Source: Hahella sp. (GTDB taxonomy: Bacteria > Pseudomonadota > Gammaproteobacteria > Pseudomonadales > Oleiphilaceae). From it: a DNA stretch of 64,000 bases. This document shows positions 8,878 to 17,910 of this stretch, piece after piece. The notes below the pieces were generated by a model. It worked only from the letters and a program-made list of their open reading frames with translations, had not been told where the DNA came from and made no database searches. The number at the start of each line of letters is the position of its first letter. Position 1 is the first letter of the stretch. Where the stretch lies: contig JANQMN010000035.1 of the NCBI GenBank assembly GCA_028280065.1, positions 29,026 to 93,025 of the forward strand, given 5' to 3'. The position numbers were made by a program, and so were the translations under genes.

Positions 8878-10146
8878 ATGTATTTCTTGTGGGTAGGTTT
8901 TGCGGTATTGACCTTATTGGCTTTGCTGATGGTCTTAATGCCGGTTATCAGTGCACTTCGTAAGCCCTTGAAAACACCCGGCACTGACGCTCAAGAAACA
9001 AATCTGCTGTTGTTTCGGGACAGGTTGGCAGAACTTCAGCGAGATATGGATGCAGGCCGATTATCCGCGGACGAGTTTACAGGACTAAAAACAGAGCTGG
9101 AAAAAAGTCTGTTAAATGACCTGCCGGGTCCTGCTACAGACAACAAGGCGACCAGACAAACCAGCCACCCGTTACGCTCATATGCGTTGATTATTCTCTG
9201 TGCCGTGTTCATTCCGGTGACTGCCGTGGGCCTCTATACCGCACTGGGAGATTACAACGGATTACAGCAAGCTCATTGGAGCCAGGAAACCCGCCAGGAA
9301 CTGAGCGGTTTGGGCTCGGATATGAACGCGATGCTAGCGCGTCTCGAACAGCGGTTAGCGGACAATCCGGCTCAAATTGAAGGCTGGATTATGCTCGGGC
9401 AATCCTACATGGGATTGGAGAGGTACGCGGAAGCCAGCCAAGCGTATCGGCAACTCGCAACGCAGTTGCAGACGCAGGGAGAAGACCCGGCGCCGGCCTA
9501 TGGTTTATTGGCACAGGCATTGTATTTCAATACCGGGCACATTTCCGAGGTCGTCCAACAAGCGATTGACCAGGCGTTGGCTGCCAATCCGGAAGAAACC
9601 AATACCTTGAGTTTATTGGGAATTGCGGCTTTTCAAGAAAACCGGTTCGAGCAAGCGATTGCGTACTGGCAGCAGGTTTTGCAAATCAGCCCCAATGATC
9701 CCAGTGCAGCAGCTTTGCGCAATGGTATTGCCAGGGCGGAACAGCTAATTGAGCAACAGGCCGCACAGGCTGATGCGCCAAGCCAAACCGCCGGAGATGG
9801 AGCACAGTTGCAAGTGCAGCTGACTCTTGCAGCAGACCTGGCAGGCCAGGCAAATCCCGACGATGAAATCTTTGTGTTAGCCAGACCTCCGGGTACCCGT
9901 ATGCCGGTTGCGGTCACGAAACTGCGGGTAGCTGAGTTACCCTTGGAGATCACCCTTACAGATGCGATGTCGATGGGACCGATGGGCAAGTTGTCCGCAA
10001 CGGAACAGGTAGAAGTGGTTGCCAGAATATCCAAGAACGGGACGCCGCAACCGCAGTCCGGGGACTTCGAAGGGATCGTCGGACCGATTACTCCGGCGCA
10101 ACAACAAGGCCCGGTGACGCTGGAAATCAATCAAATGATTCCATGA
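8878..10146 (+). CDS. ccmI: CcmI, TPR apocytochrome chaperone
   Basis: 422-residue protein with two membrane helices, at the N-terminus and near residues 98-122. A leucine-zipper-like cytosolic loop lies between them (FRDRLAELQRDMDAGRLSADE). A periplasmic TPR block spans roughly 150-290 (for example WIMLGQSYMGLERYAEASQAY). A C-terminal beta domain ends the protein (VFVLARPPGTRMPVAV-like block). It holds the C-terminus of apocytochromes for CcmFH. It is the last gene of the ccm operon; no clear intrinsic terminator follows. Confidence 0.92.
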   Translation: MYFLWVGFAVLTLLALLMVLMPVISALRKPLKTPGTDAQETNLLLFRDRLAELQRDMDAGRLSADEFTGLKTELEKSLLNDLPGPATDNKATRQTSHPLRSYALIILCAVFIPVTAVGLYTALGDYNGLQQAHWSQETRQELSGLGSDMNAMLARLEQRLADNPAQIEGWIMLGQSYMGLERYAEASQAYRQLATQLQTQGEDPAPAYGLLAQALYFNTGHISEVVQQAIDQALAANPEETNTLSLLGIAAFQENRFEQAIAYWQQVLQISPNDPSAAALRNGIARAEQLIEQQAAQADAPSQTAGDGAQLQVQLTLAADLAGQANPDDEIFVLARPPGTRMPVAVTKLRVAELPLEITLTDAMSMGPMGKLSATEQVEVVARISKNGTPQPQSGDFEGIVGPITPAQQQGPVTLEINQMIP

Positions 10147-10313
10147 CCAGGAGTCCATTGCCCAGGATTTTCTGCATTTGTAAGCGATATCTCACAAAAA
10201 CAGCAGATTTATCCTATAGTGCCGCTGCAAGTTCTTCATTAAAATGTTCGCCTCAATTGCAAATAGTCTAATCACCTGCCGTTTTCAGGTTGTTTGTTGT
10301 CAAGGAGGATTGC

Positions 10314-10781
10314 ATGAACTATCTCACTTTGCGGTTTTTATTCGGGCTTCTTAACGGCGTTGTCGGCGTTGGAGCGCTTCTACTCGTTCTTTTTTCTCAA
10401 CTAATGCTGAAACCTTCTGAATGGGTTTTTGTGGTTTTTGCCTTCTTATTAATTTCTCTGGGTCTGGGCGGTAAAACCTATCTCAAAGCGAAGTATGCGA
10501 GCCTGATCAGTAATAATTTCACGCCTTCGCGAAAAATGCGCGGGATTGGTATAGCCATGGTGGCTGGCGGGATATTGCTGATGGTGCCTACCTGCATAAA
10601 GTTGCTGAGCGGTTTGCCGATAGTCGCCAACGGGTTAGCCGAAGGTAGTTTTCATCCCATGCTTTGGATCAAGATATTGCTGTCGCTGTCGGCAATGTTG
10701 GCACCGGCGATGATATTATTGCTATCCGGCGTAAAAACTCATCGGCGGCACCAGCTTTCAATTTCCATGGAGCTTTGTTGA
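10314..10781 (+). CDS. Small four-helix membrane protein, unknown function
   Basis: 155-residue protein with four predicted hydrophobic helices (near residues 7-30, 37-53, 76-98 and 115-140) and a short basic tail (VKTHRRHQ). I chose ATG 10314 because AAGGAGG lies 7-12 bp upstream; a start at 10290 would place the SD inside the gene. I do not recognise a family. It stands alone between the ccm operon and the hybrid kinase. Helical content and size suggest an inner-membrane accessory protein; function is unassigned. Confidence 0.7.
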   Translation: MNYLTLRFLFGLLNGVVGVGALLLVLFSQLMLKPSEWVFVVFAFLLISLGLGGKTYLKAKYASLISNNFTPSRKMRGIGIAMVAGGILLMVPTCIKLLSGLPIVANGLAEGSFHPMLWIKILLSLSAMLAPAMILLLSGVKTHRRHQLSISMELC

Positions 10782-10913
10782 GCGACTTCCGGATTAGTTT
10801 GCGGGATTCTTTCGCGGCCACGGAAGGCCTTGGCAAAACGACTGTTTCTGCGGGTTGCATATTCCTGGCCGCAACTCTATTCTTTCCATAAATCCCCCAC
10901 GGTTCATAGACCC

Positions 10914-12518
10914 ATGGCAGACCGTTACCTTTCTGCTGCCAGTGAAGAAGCCGATGTGCTCGTCGTCGAACAGGATGAACAGCAATCCGATTTGCTCTGC
11001 ATGCTGCTGGCGCAAGCGGGTTATCGGATATCCAGTTGTGACACTGGCAAGGAAGCATTGGAAGTCGCTCCGGAACTTTTACCGGGTCTGATATTGCTGG
11101 CTGTATCGCTGCCTGACATGGATGGTTTTACCGTCTGTCAGCAGCTGAAGCAAATTGAGCAAGTCTCCCGTATTCCCGTAATATTTATGGCGGACAGCCA
11201 AAATCACGAGTTGGAAGAAAAAGGCTTCGAGTTTGGTGGCATAGATTTTATCTATCGGCCTACCAACGACAAAGTGCTTCTAGCCCGCATCCGTACTCAG
11301 TTGGAGCTGAAATCCCATCAGGATGCGCTTGAAAAACTGGTCAGAGTCAGAACCGATACCTTGAACCAGGCCCTACAGGAACTGTCGCACAGCAATCGCT
11401 CGAAAGACCGCTTTCTGGATACAATCAGCCACGAACTCCGCACACCCCTGAACGGCATCAGCGGAGGAGTGCAACTGTTGAATCAAACCCGCCTGGCGCC
11501 CTCCCAGGCTCAATACCTGCAAGTCATTCAAAAGTCATCAACTCACCTCAGCAGTCTGTTAGAAAGCATCTTGGATTTTTCCGAAGCCAGTGCCAATTCG
11601 CTGGTGCTGCAAACCACGCCTATAAACCTAGTAAACTTGTTACATGAAGTCAGTTTGCTAGCCTCCCAGCGTTGTCGGGAAAAGGGACTCTACTATGAAA
11701 GCTACATCGCGCCGGATGTCAGCCAAAAACTGTTGGGCGACGGTCAGAAATTGCGGCGGCTGTTGTTCCACGTTTTAGACAATGCGGTAAAGTTTACCTC
11801 CAAGGGTAAGGTCCATCTGCAGGCGGATGAATATTTTGACGGCGTAAAACATTGGCTGCAGGTACAGGTTGTGGATACTGGTGTGGGCATCTCCGAAGGT
11901 AAGAAAAATGCCTTGTTCGCTCCGTTTCACCAACTGGATAGCGCGTTCAATCGGCAGCATGGCGGTTTGGGGATCGGGTTGCCGATCTGCCATGCATTTT
12001 GCGAGCTGATGGGCGGGCAGATCAATATTGATGCTCAACAAGGCGTGGGAACGGTAGTGGAAATTTCTCTTCCGTTTAAGCCATACCCGACTATTTCGGA
12101 AACTAACGAAGCCAGTGCGGCGCCGAAGAAGAAAGGAAAACGAAAGTGCAAGACTGTGCTTGTGGTCGAAGACAATCGGGTTAATCAAATGGTCCAAAAG
12201 GGCATTCTCACAAAATTGGGATATGAGACGGTGTTTGCGGAAAACGGACAAGAAGCGCTGGATCAGGTACAGAAAGAGGACTTTCTCGCCATTCTGATGG
12301 ATTGCCAAATGCCGATTATGGATGGCTTCGAGGCGACAAGGAAAATCCGGACTCTCGATACCACCGCCAGCAAGCTGCCTATTATCGCGATCACCGCCAA
12401 TGCCATGTCGGGCGATCGTCAGCGATGCCTTGATTCGGGAATGGACGATTATCTTGCCAAGCCCGTCAAAATGGATGAGCTAAAAGACAAGTTGCAACGG
12501 TGGATTGCAACCTATTAA
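10914..12518 (+). CDS. Soluble hybrid histidine kinase (pseudo-REC - HisKA - HATPase - REC)
   Basis: 534 residues, no membrane segment. Order: receiver-like domain (about 14-130), coiled linker, HisKA with ISHELRTPLNG (His173), and HATPase_c with N box DNAVKFT, G1 DTGVGIS and G2 GLGIGL. A C-terminal receiver (about 410-534) has its phospho-acceptor Asp463 in ILMDCQMPIMDG and Lys in the AKP motif. In the first receiver the acceptor Asp is replaced by Ala63 (LILLAVSLPDMDG), so it cannot be phosphorylated and may sense protein partners. No HPt domain is present, so a separate phosphotransfer protein is expected. Start ATG 10914 was chosen over an in-frame TTG upstream. Confidence 0.9.
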   Translation: MADRYLSAASEEADVLVVEQDEQQSDLLCMLLAQAGYRISSCDTGKEALEVAPELLPGLILLAVSLPDMDGFTVCQQLKQIEQVSRIPVIFMADSQNHELEEKGFEFGGIDFIYRPTNDKVLLARIRTQLELKSHQDALEKLVRVRTDTLNQALQELSHSNRSKDRFLDTISHELRTPLNGISGGVQLLNQTRLAPSQAQYLQVIQKSSTHLSSLLESILDFSEASANSLVLQTTPINLVNLLHEVSLLASQRCREKGLYYESYIAPDVSQKLLGDGQKLRRLLFHVLDNAVKFTSKGKVHLQADEYFDGVKHWLQVQVVDTGVGISEGKKNALFAPFHQLDSAFNRQHGGLGIGLPICHAFCELMGGQINIDAQQGVGTVVEISLPFKPYPTISETNEASAAPKKKGKRKCKTVLVVEDNRVNQMVQKGILTKLGYETVFAENGQEALDQVQKEDFLAILMDCQMPIMDGFEATRKIRTLDTTASKLPIIAITANAMSGDRQRCLDSGMDDYLAKPVKMDELKDKLQRWIATY

Positions 12519-12664
12519 TTGGCGGCGCACTTTGTTAGGCTGGCGAGTTACCGGCGGCCAACTTGGTTGCGATTATCTGGTCTCTTTTGGATAGCTGTGC
12601 TGCTCTTGCCCATTGTGCAAAATTGACTTTATTACCCTCGGCTGAATGAATAAAGGACAGCTAT

Positions 12665-13123
12665 ATGATTGAAGATAACAAAGTAGTAACGATCGATTAT
12701 ACCCTGAAAGATGATGCCGACACGGTGTTGGACACCTCTGAGGGCCGCGAGCCTTTGGTGTATCTTCACGGCGCGAGCAACATTATTCCGGGTTTGGAAA
12801 AGGCGTTGTCCGGCATGACGGTTGGCGATGACTTTGAAGTTACCGTTGAACCGGTGGAAGCTTATGGTGAATATAATCCGGAAATGGTGCAACAAGTGCC
12901 CAAGGATGCTTTTCAGGGAGTAGAAGAGATTGAACCCGGCATGCGGTTTAACGCGCAAGGCGCTCAAGGACCTATCCAGGTAGTCGTCACAAATGTGGAC
13001 GAGGCGCAAGTGACCGTTGACGCAAATCATCCCTTGGCGGGGAAGATCTTAAACTTCAACGGTACGATTCGCGACGTTCGGGATGCTTCCGATGAGGAAA
13101 TTGAGCACGGCCACGCACACTAG
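12665..13123 (+). CDS. slyD: SlyD-type FKBP peptidyl-prolyl isomerase
   Basis: 152-residue FKBP with the inserted IF chaperone flap, as in SlyD. The N-terminal FKBP strand is DNKVVTIDYTL. The segment VYLHGASNIIPGLEKALSGM and the C-terminal NHPLAGKILNFNGTI are conserved family blocks. The His-rich nickel-binding tail of E. coli SlyD is reduced to EHGHAH. It catalyses prolyl isomerisation and holds unfolded chains; a metallochaperone role would be weak with so short a tail. A putative SD AAAGGA lies 7 bp before the ATG. Confidence 0.9.
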   Translation: MIEDNKVVTIDYTLKDDADTVLDTSEGREPLVYLHGASNIIPGLEKALSGMTVGDDFEVTVEPVEAYGEYNPEMVQQVPKDAFQGVEEIEPGMRFNAQGAQGPIQVVVTNVDEAQVTVDANHPLAGKILNFNGTIRDVRDASDEEIEHGHAH

Positions 13124-13137
13124 CGATTTGCAGTGGT

Positions 13138-14019
13138 CTAGCGCAATAATAAAAGGGGTTTCTTGGTTTTTTGCAGCATTTTTGCAGTGAAACTACCCAT
13201 CAGAAGCCCTCTGATCCGTGTATGGCTAAAAGCGCCCATCACCATCAAATCAATCGATTCCCGTAATTGATAATCTGCCAGGGCTTCGTCGATTCGGCCA
13301 TGCAGCTGCACCGCCTTGGCTTCCACGCCACTCTCGCTTAGTCTGTTCAGTGCTTGCTGCTGATATTCCGGAACGACACCGGGATCTGAGGTGACTGTAA
13401 CCAGGTCGCATTTGGCCTGTTTAAAGAGCGGACTCCAGGCCACCATTTCGAGTGCTTTGCGGGCAGCGGGGCTGTCATCGAAGGCCAGCATCACGTGCTT
13501 GGGTTCCGAAAATCCACCATTGACTACCAGAATCGGCTTATGTAATGCGCGGATAGTTGCTTCCAGTTGAGTGCCAATGCCGGTTTGGTCGGCTTCATGC
13601 TGCTCGCCCCGGATGCCGATGACCAGCACCCGGATCTGTGGCTCCAGGTCGACCAGCGCTTCCGGCAACGTCCCATGGCGTTGACTGGAGTAAACCTGAT
13701 TGACACCGGAGATCTTCGCCTGCTGTTTTGCTTCCTTAAGCATCAGGTTGCCTTGCTTGATCAGCAGCCTGCTGCGATTCTGTTCGACCTCTGTGAGTTC
13801 CTTGAGTAACTCTTCGGAACTGCCAAGACCGATAGCGCCGGTCAAATCCGAGACCGCTGGATTTCTGCCGTGCTCGATGGTGTGTAACAGATGCAAGGGT
13901 GCATCGGCGGTACGGGCGATCCAGTAGGCATAATCGCAAACCGCCTGACTCAGAGACGACTCGTCAATACCCGCTAGAACCAGACTGTTTGTATCTACCA
14001 TATTGGTTGCTTCACCCAT
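13138..14019 (-). CDS. Tandem universal stress protein (two UspA domains)
   Basis: 293 residues holding two Usp folds: about 8-155 (SLVLAGIDESSLSQAVCDYA start) and 160-293 (HVMLAFDDSPAARKALEMV start). The second domain keeps a nucleotide-loop-like end, VMGAFSHTRIRGLLMGSFTAKML, close to G-x2-G-x9-G(S/T) but with Ala in place of the first Gly. The start ATG overlaps the stop of the SulP transporter gene (TAATG), so the two are translationally coupled and probably work together. A cytosolic regulatory or stress role for the transporter is inferred, not shown. Confidence 0.9.
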   Translation of the reverse strand: MGEATNMVDTNSLVLAGIDESSLSQAVCDYAYWIARTADAPLHLLHTIEHGRNPAVSDLTGAIGLGSSEELLKELTEVEQNRSRLLIKQGNLMLKEAKQQAKISGVNQVYSSQRHGTLPEALVDLEPQIRVLVIGIRGEQHEADQTGIGTQLEATIRALHKPILVVNGGFSEPKHVMLAFDDSPAARKALEMVAWSPLFKQAKCDLVTVTSDPGVVPEYQQQALNRLSESGVEAKAVQLHGRIDEALADYQLRESIDLMVMGAFSHTRIRGLLMGSFTAKMLQKTKKPLLLLR

Positions 14020-15512
14020 TAGTGACCTCCGAGAACTTTTTCGATTTGATCGGGCTTATCATGCACGCCAAAACGGTCAACGATGGTTTCGCTAGCTTCG
14101 TTCAAGCCGATCACTTCCACTTCCGCCCCTTCCCGGCGGAACTTCAGGACCGCCATATCCAAGGCATGGACACCGGTGATATCCCAGAAATGCGCGGCAG
14201 TCAGGTCAATGACAATTTTTTCAACGGCTTCTTTAAAATCGAATTGATCGACAAACTTATCGGCCGAATTAAAGAATATTTGGCCATGCACGCTATATCT
14301 GCGGGTACTGCTATCTTCGTCCAGTTTGGATTCCACATACATAAAGTGACTGACTTTGTTGGCAAAGAACAGGGCGGCTAACAACACGCCAGCAAACACG
14401 CCGAACGCGAGATTGTGGGTCCACACCACGACAACCACGGTTGAAATCATGACGATATTGGTGGAAAGCGGGTAAGTGCGCAAATTTTTTATCGAACTCC
14501 AGTCGAAGGTGCCTATCGACACCATGATCATTACGGCAACTAATGCCGCCATGGGAATCTCACTTACCCATTCGTTCATGAAAACCACCAGAACCAGCAA
14601 CACGCTACCGGCAACCAAAGTGGAGAGCCTGCCGCGTCCGCCGGACTTTACGTTGATCACCGATTGACCAATCATGGCGCATCCCGCCATTCCACCTAGC
14701 AGACCTGCGCTGATATTGGCAACGCCCTGACCCTTGCATTCGCGGTTTTTGTCGCTTTTGGTATCGGTGAGGTCATCGACGATGGTTGCTGTCATTAGTG
14801 ATTCCAACAGACCGACGACCGCCAATGCGGCGGCATAAGGAAAGATAATTTTAAGCGTTTCAAGATTAAGGGGCACGTCGGGCCATAGGAAAATCGGCAG
14901 GGTGTCGGGTAGCTCCCCCATATCTCCGACGGTGCGGATATCTAAACCGGCAAACATGGCGAAGGCCGTACAGGCCAATATGCAGATCAACGGTGAGGGG
15001 ACGATTTTACCGACCACCGGTAAGTGCGGGAACAGGTAAATAATCGCCAGTCCCGCACCGGTCATGGCATAAACATGCCAGGTCACATCCGTTAACTCCG
15101 GTAACTGCGCCAGGAAGATGAGAATCGCCAGGGCGTTAACGAAACCGGTGACCACTGAACGGGAGACAAAGCTCATCAAACTGCCTAGTTTCAGCGCCCC
15201 CATCAGGATCTGCAGGACGCCGGTTAATAGGGTTGCCGCGAGCAGGTACTGTAGCCCATGTTCCTTGACCAGGCTGACCATTAGCAGTGCCATTGCCCCG
15301 GTAGCGGCAGAAATCATTCCCGGGCGTCCGCCGACGAAGGCGATAACCACAGCGATGCAAAAGGAGGCATATAGGCCTACTTTGGGATCGACACCGGCAA
15401 TAATGGAGAAGGCGATCGCTTCGGGAATTAGTGCCAGGGCAACAACTAATCCGGCCAGAATATCGCCGCGCAGATTTCCGAACCAATCCTGTTTAGTAGA
15501 AGATAGAAGCAT
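14019..15512 (-). CDS. SulP/SLC26 anion transporter with STAS domain
   Basis: 497-residue inner-membrane transporter. The N-terminal SulP signature ([21 protein letters not shown]) and the IxGxxxxGLYA-like segment [10 protein letters not shown] are followed by many helices. A cytosolic STAS domain occupies about residues 385-497 ([20 protein letters not shown]). Sequence and length resemble the shorter bacterial members with [10 protein letters not shown] in the core, some of which carry bicarbonate or sulfate. The substrate cannot be read from sequence alone. It forms a two-gene unit with the tandem Usp protein. Confidence 0.9.
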   Translation of the reverse strand: MLLSSTKQDWFGNLRGDILAGLVVALALIPEAIAFSIIAGVDPKVGLYASFCIAVVIAFVGGRPGMISAATGAMALLMVSLVKEHGLQYLLAATLLTGVLQILMGALKLGSLMSFVSRSVVTGFVNALAILIFLAQLPELTDVTWHVYAMTGAGLAIIYLFPHLPVVGKIVPSPLICILACTAFAMFAGLDIRTVGDMGELPDTLPIFLWPDVPLNLETLKIIFPYAAALAVVGLLESLMTATIVDDLTDTKSDKNRECKGQGVANISAGLLGGMAGCAMIGQSVINVKSGGRGRLSTLVAGSVLLVLVVFMNEWVSEIPMAALVAVMIMVSIGTFDWSSIKNLRTYPLSTNIVMISTVVVVVWTHNLAFGVFAGVLLAALFFANKVSHFMYVESKLDEDSSTRRYSVHGQIFFNSADKFVDQFDFKEAVEKIVIDLTAAHFWDITGVHALDMAVLKFRREGAEVEVIGLNEASETIVDRFGVHDKPDQIEKVLGGH

Positions 15513-15816
15513 AATGAACTCATTAATTTCGGGAGTTGTTCATGACCTCTACCTGGACGGCTGAATCGAATGGGCTATTCGCTTTTGCAAAGTTGAATGC
15601 CGATTATGCAATTGCAATCAAGTAAATCTTCAATATGATAATGCTGCTTAAGTTCACTGAGGCTGTAGGATGATCCTGCGAACCACTTCGTAACCTTAGG
15701 CAAATACCAAGTTGAACAAGCACTCGTGTCTATTTGAGGAGGTGATGAGCGGGCGGCAGTCTAACGACTGACCCGCGCAGCTTGAATACGCAATTGGGCT
15801 TACCCGAAGACTTTTG
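15513..15816. other. Gene-free stretch with an imperfect hairpin
   Basis: 304 bp upstream of the SulP gene. At 15749-15776 GCGGG/CCCGC and CAGTC/GACTG build a two-part hairpin with a TAAC loop. It has no U-tract in either direction, so it may be a leader structure rather than a terminator. A strong GAGGAGG precedes an 8-codon ATG...TGA reading frame (15745-15771) on the plus strand, too short to call a gene. Confidence 0.4.
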
Positions 15817-16185
15817 CTACACCTGTTCGCAAGTGAGGGATGCTGGTCTATGCTCCGGAAACTTCAATATGGTTCCGGCTTTGAAGTAGTCTTTGTCATA
15901 ATTCAGAAAAGCCTGAAGCGCCTTATCCAGATGCCAGAATTTTTCCTGCATCATATCCGTCAGGGATAACATGGCGTCGACGGCATTGGTGGATTGTGCG
16001 CGCTCCAGTTGAATTCTGTGGTGCAGCGCCTCAATCCGCGCTTTGTATCGAGGATCGGCTTTGTTGACAAGATCTTCACTTAGCCTGGTTTGCAGTTTAT
16101 CCAGTTGCTCCGGCGCTTCCTTAGCCATTTTGATGAGTTCATCGACACTGGGCATTTCCGGTTGAATTTGTTTGACGATTTTCAC
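15817..16185 (-). CDS. DUF3135-like protein
   Basis: 122-residue helical protein. The opening MPSVDELIKMAKEAPEQLDKLQ and the later ALHHRIQLERAQSTNAVDA fit the DUF3135 family as I know it (small proteobacterial proteins of unknown role). No membrane segment or metal motif is seen. It lies just downstream of, and co-oriented with, another small protein gene (16220-16465, gap 34 bp), so the two are probably co-transcribed. Family assignment is by memory of the pattern and is moderate. Confidence 0.6.
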   Translation of the reverse strand: MKIVKQIQPEMPSVDELIKMAKEAPEQLDKLQTRLSEDLVNKADPRYKARIEALHHRIQLERAQSTNAVDAMLSLTDMMQEKFWHLDKALQAFLNYDKDYFKAGTILKFPEHRPASLTCEQV

Positions 16186-16219
16186 GCTTATCTCCTTATG
16201 CCAAATTGAGCTGGTTGGT

Positions 16220-16465
16220 TCAGCTCAAAACTACTTGTTCTTCCTTCAACAGAGCACGGATGAATATTCTTCGCGCCTCGTTGGATTCCAGTTCCGAGAA
16301 CTTTTCGTGAAGCCGATTGCAGTAATTTTCGAGTTTTGTGGGTAACTTGTTCCCGGTAGAAGATTTGTAGGCCTGCTGGGAACGTTCGATAAATTCGTTG
16401 CGTCCAAGTGGCTTGATAAACAAGCCTGCGGTAAGTAATAGTTTTGCGAGTTGTTCCGATTGCAT
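16220..16465 (-). CDS. Small conserved-looking hypothetical protein
   Basis: 81-residue basic and helical protein, not recognised. It opens MQSEQLAKLLLTAGLFIKPLG and has no cysteines beyond one, no signal peptide and no membrane helix. The reverse-strand upstream sequence CTTGGAGACGTT supplies a GGAG SD about 6 bp from the ATG. Spacing of 34 bp to the DUF3135-like gene downstream suggests a bicistron. Confidence 0.55.
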   Translation of the reverse strand: MQSEQLAKLLLTAGLFIKPLGRNEFIERSQQAYKSSTGNKLPTKLENYCNRLHEKFSELESNEARRIFIRALLKEEQVVLS

Positions 16466-17025
16466 AACGTCTCCAAGGTCAACACGCTGTATATTGGCTG
16501 ACTACTGCTAATATATTGATATCAGCATAAATGGTGCCAATGTGTCACGTAATCGCCCGATCTGCTCATTTCAACTTTTTTAGTTCTCTAACTCTCTGAA
16601 AATAATAGGATTATGATAATTAGTTGAGTAGGGTAAAGGCCGCTAGGCAAGAAATGATACCGACGATAAATGGCGCTAACAGAATTGAGATTTCCAGGCT
16701 TTCGCAAAGCGATGAATCGAATCGCCCTAACTTGGTGCGTTTCACGACAACGAACTCCTTATGCTGCATTGAATTCATTTGCTGGGCCACCCATGTGCCT
16801 CAAACCCAATTTCACGCCTTTCTCCGGCGCAGAATAATCCATTGATAAATTATTTTTGTTGTCATGTTTACCCTAATCAAACACCCAAAATATTGCAGAA
16901 ATGTGACATGGAGTTTTGTAAGGCGCAAAAAATCAAAAGCCGACGTCAAGTCGGCTAATGGATAAATATGGAGCGGATTGAAACGGTGGGCCGTTTTTCT
17001 TTCCGCCCGGATCGATCAACGATGA
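16466..17025. other. 560-bp gene-free stretch
   Basis: No convincing gene on either strand: the longest plus-strand frame begins at TTG without an SD and has atypical composition. Apart from the terminator at 16930-16956 I see nothing in it; it is A/T-rich and likely holds the promoter of the small-gene pair to its left. Confidence 0.5.
16930..16956 (-). terminator. Intrinsic terminator of the 17.0-17.8 kb gene
   Basis: Read on the minus strand: stem AGCCGAC / GTCGGCT with a 5-nt loop, followed by TTTGATTTTTTG. It lies about 70 bp past the stop codon at 17026. Confidence 0.75.
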
Positions 17026-17805
17026 TTAGGTGGATGCCATCTTGGAAAAAATCCAGTAGCCTGCTTCGTCGCTGTCCATCGCTTTAATGGCCATCATTTC
17101 GTCATGGCTCCATAACTCTGCGACAATATCCTGCGCCAGGTTGCAGTGGCAGGAAACCAGATGCACTGTCAATGCCTGAGCCATAAAATGTCTTTCCTTG
17201 CCGCGCTTGCCGGTCAATCGCTTGTAGATGCTGCGCATGCCTTCTTCGGCAGTAGTGCATAAGCCGCCGAGCAGTGGCACAACCTCTTCGCCCTTACGGC
17301 GCAGTTTGCGCTTTTTCTGCATGATGATATAAGGCAGGACTTTGTTCAGAATGTATTGGTGCTCGTCATGATCGCCTTCGCAAAACTTCACTCCGGTTTG
17401 CGCTTGGATCTTTTCGAGGTTTTTAATGTGGCTGATCGTCTTGTAAACCGAGACGCCCGCCAACGCAGAATTTCCAAGTGCCGCCGCGCCTGCCACGGCA
17501 ACAGCGCCGACGCCTGTTGCCGAGAGTGCCACGGTTCCCCCGGCCAGGGCGGTATACCCCATCGTGGCAAAGCCGGTATTGGTAGCTGTCTGAAATGCCG
17601 AAGAGCCCACATTGAGACCGGTTTTGGCAACCGTTTTGGCCATTCCCCAATCGCCGTGTTTGTGTGAATGGGAGTGAATACTCTTCACATGCCCCCAGTT
17701 ATGCATATCGCAATCAGATTTATCGAACCAATTCCGATCCACATGGTTGATTGCGTTATATAGCTTATCGCCTAATCCCATAAACTCCTCCGGGTACAAT
17801 TGCAA
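17026..17805 (-). CDS. Unknown protein with long Gly/Ala-rich hydrophobic core
   Basis: 259 residues (or 251 if translated from the second Met, MGLGDKLY). The N-terminal part is polar and unusually rich in His, Trp and Asp (residues 20-53, including HVKSIHSHSHKHGDW). Residues about 62-122 form an alternating Gly/Ala/Val block, reminiscent of glycine-zipper membrane-inserting hairpins. The C-terminal half is basic then acidic and helical, with Cys/His pairs (VSCHCNL). No signal peptide. I do not recognise a family; pore-forming or membrane-associated activity is a guess from composition. It is monocistronic, with its own terminator. Confidence 0.7.
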   Translation of the reverse strand: MQLYPEEFMGLGDKLYNAINHVDRNWFDKSDCDMHNWGHVKSIHSHSHKHGDWGMAKTVAKTGLNVGSSAFQTATNTGFATMGYTALAGGTVALSATGVGAVAVAGAAALGNSALAGVSVYKTISHIKNLEKIQAQTGVKFCEGDHDEHQYILNKVLPYIIMQKKRKLRRKGEEVVPLLGGLCTTAEEGMRSIYKRLTGKRGKERHFMAQALTVHLVSCHCNLAQDIVAELWSHDEMMAIKAMDSDEAGYWIFSKMAST

Positions 17806-17910
17806 ACTGACTGATAGGTTAAAAAAGGATTCGAAAGTATAAGCGATAGTGCATCAGGTATACCGTCACCAAGATGCAAAAAAATGCAAAAATCTACGTG
17901 TATTTACGGA

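Noticed and set aside
16624..16845. A 73-codon plus-strand frame
   Set aside because: Starts at TTG without an SD, has odd composition, and overlaps nothing conserved; it is most likely random open sequence.
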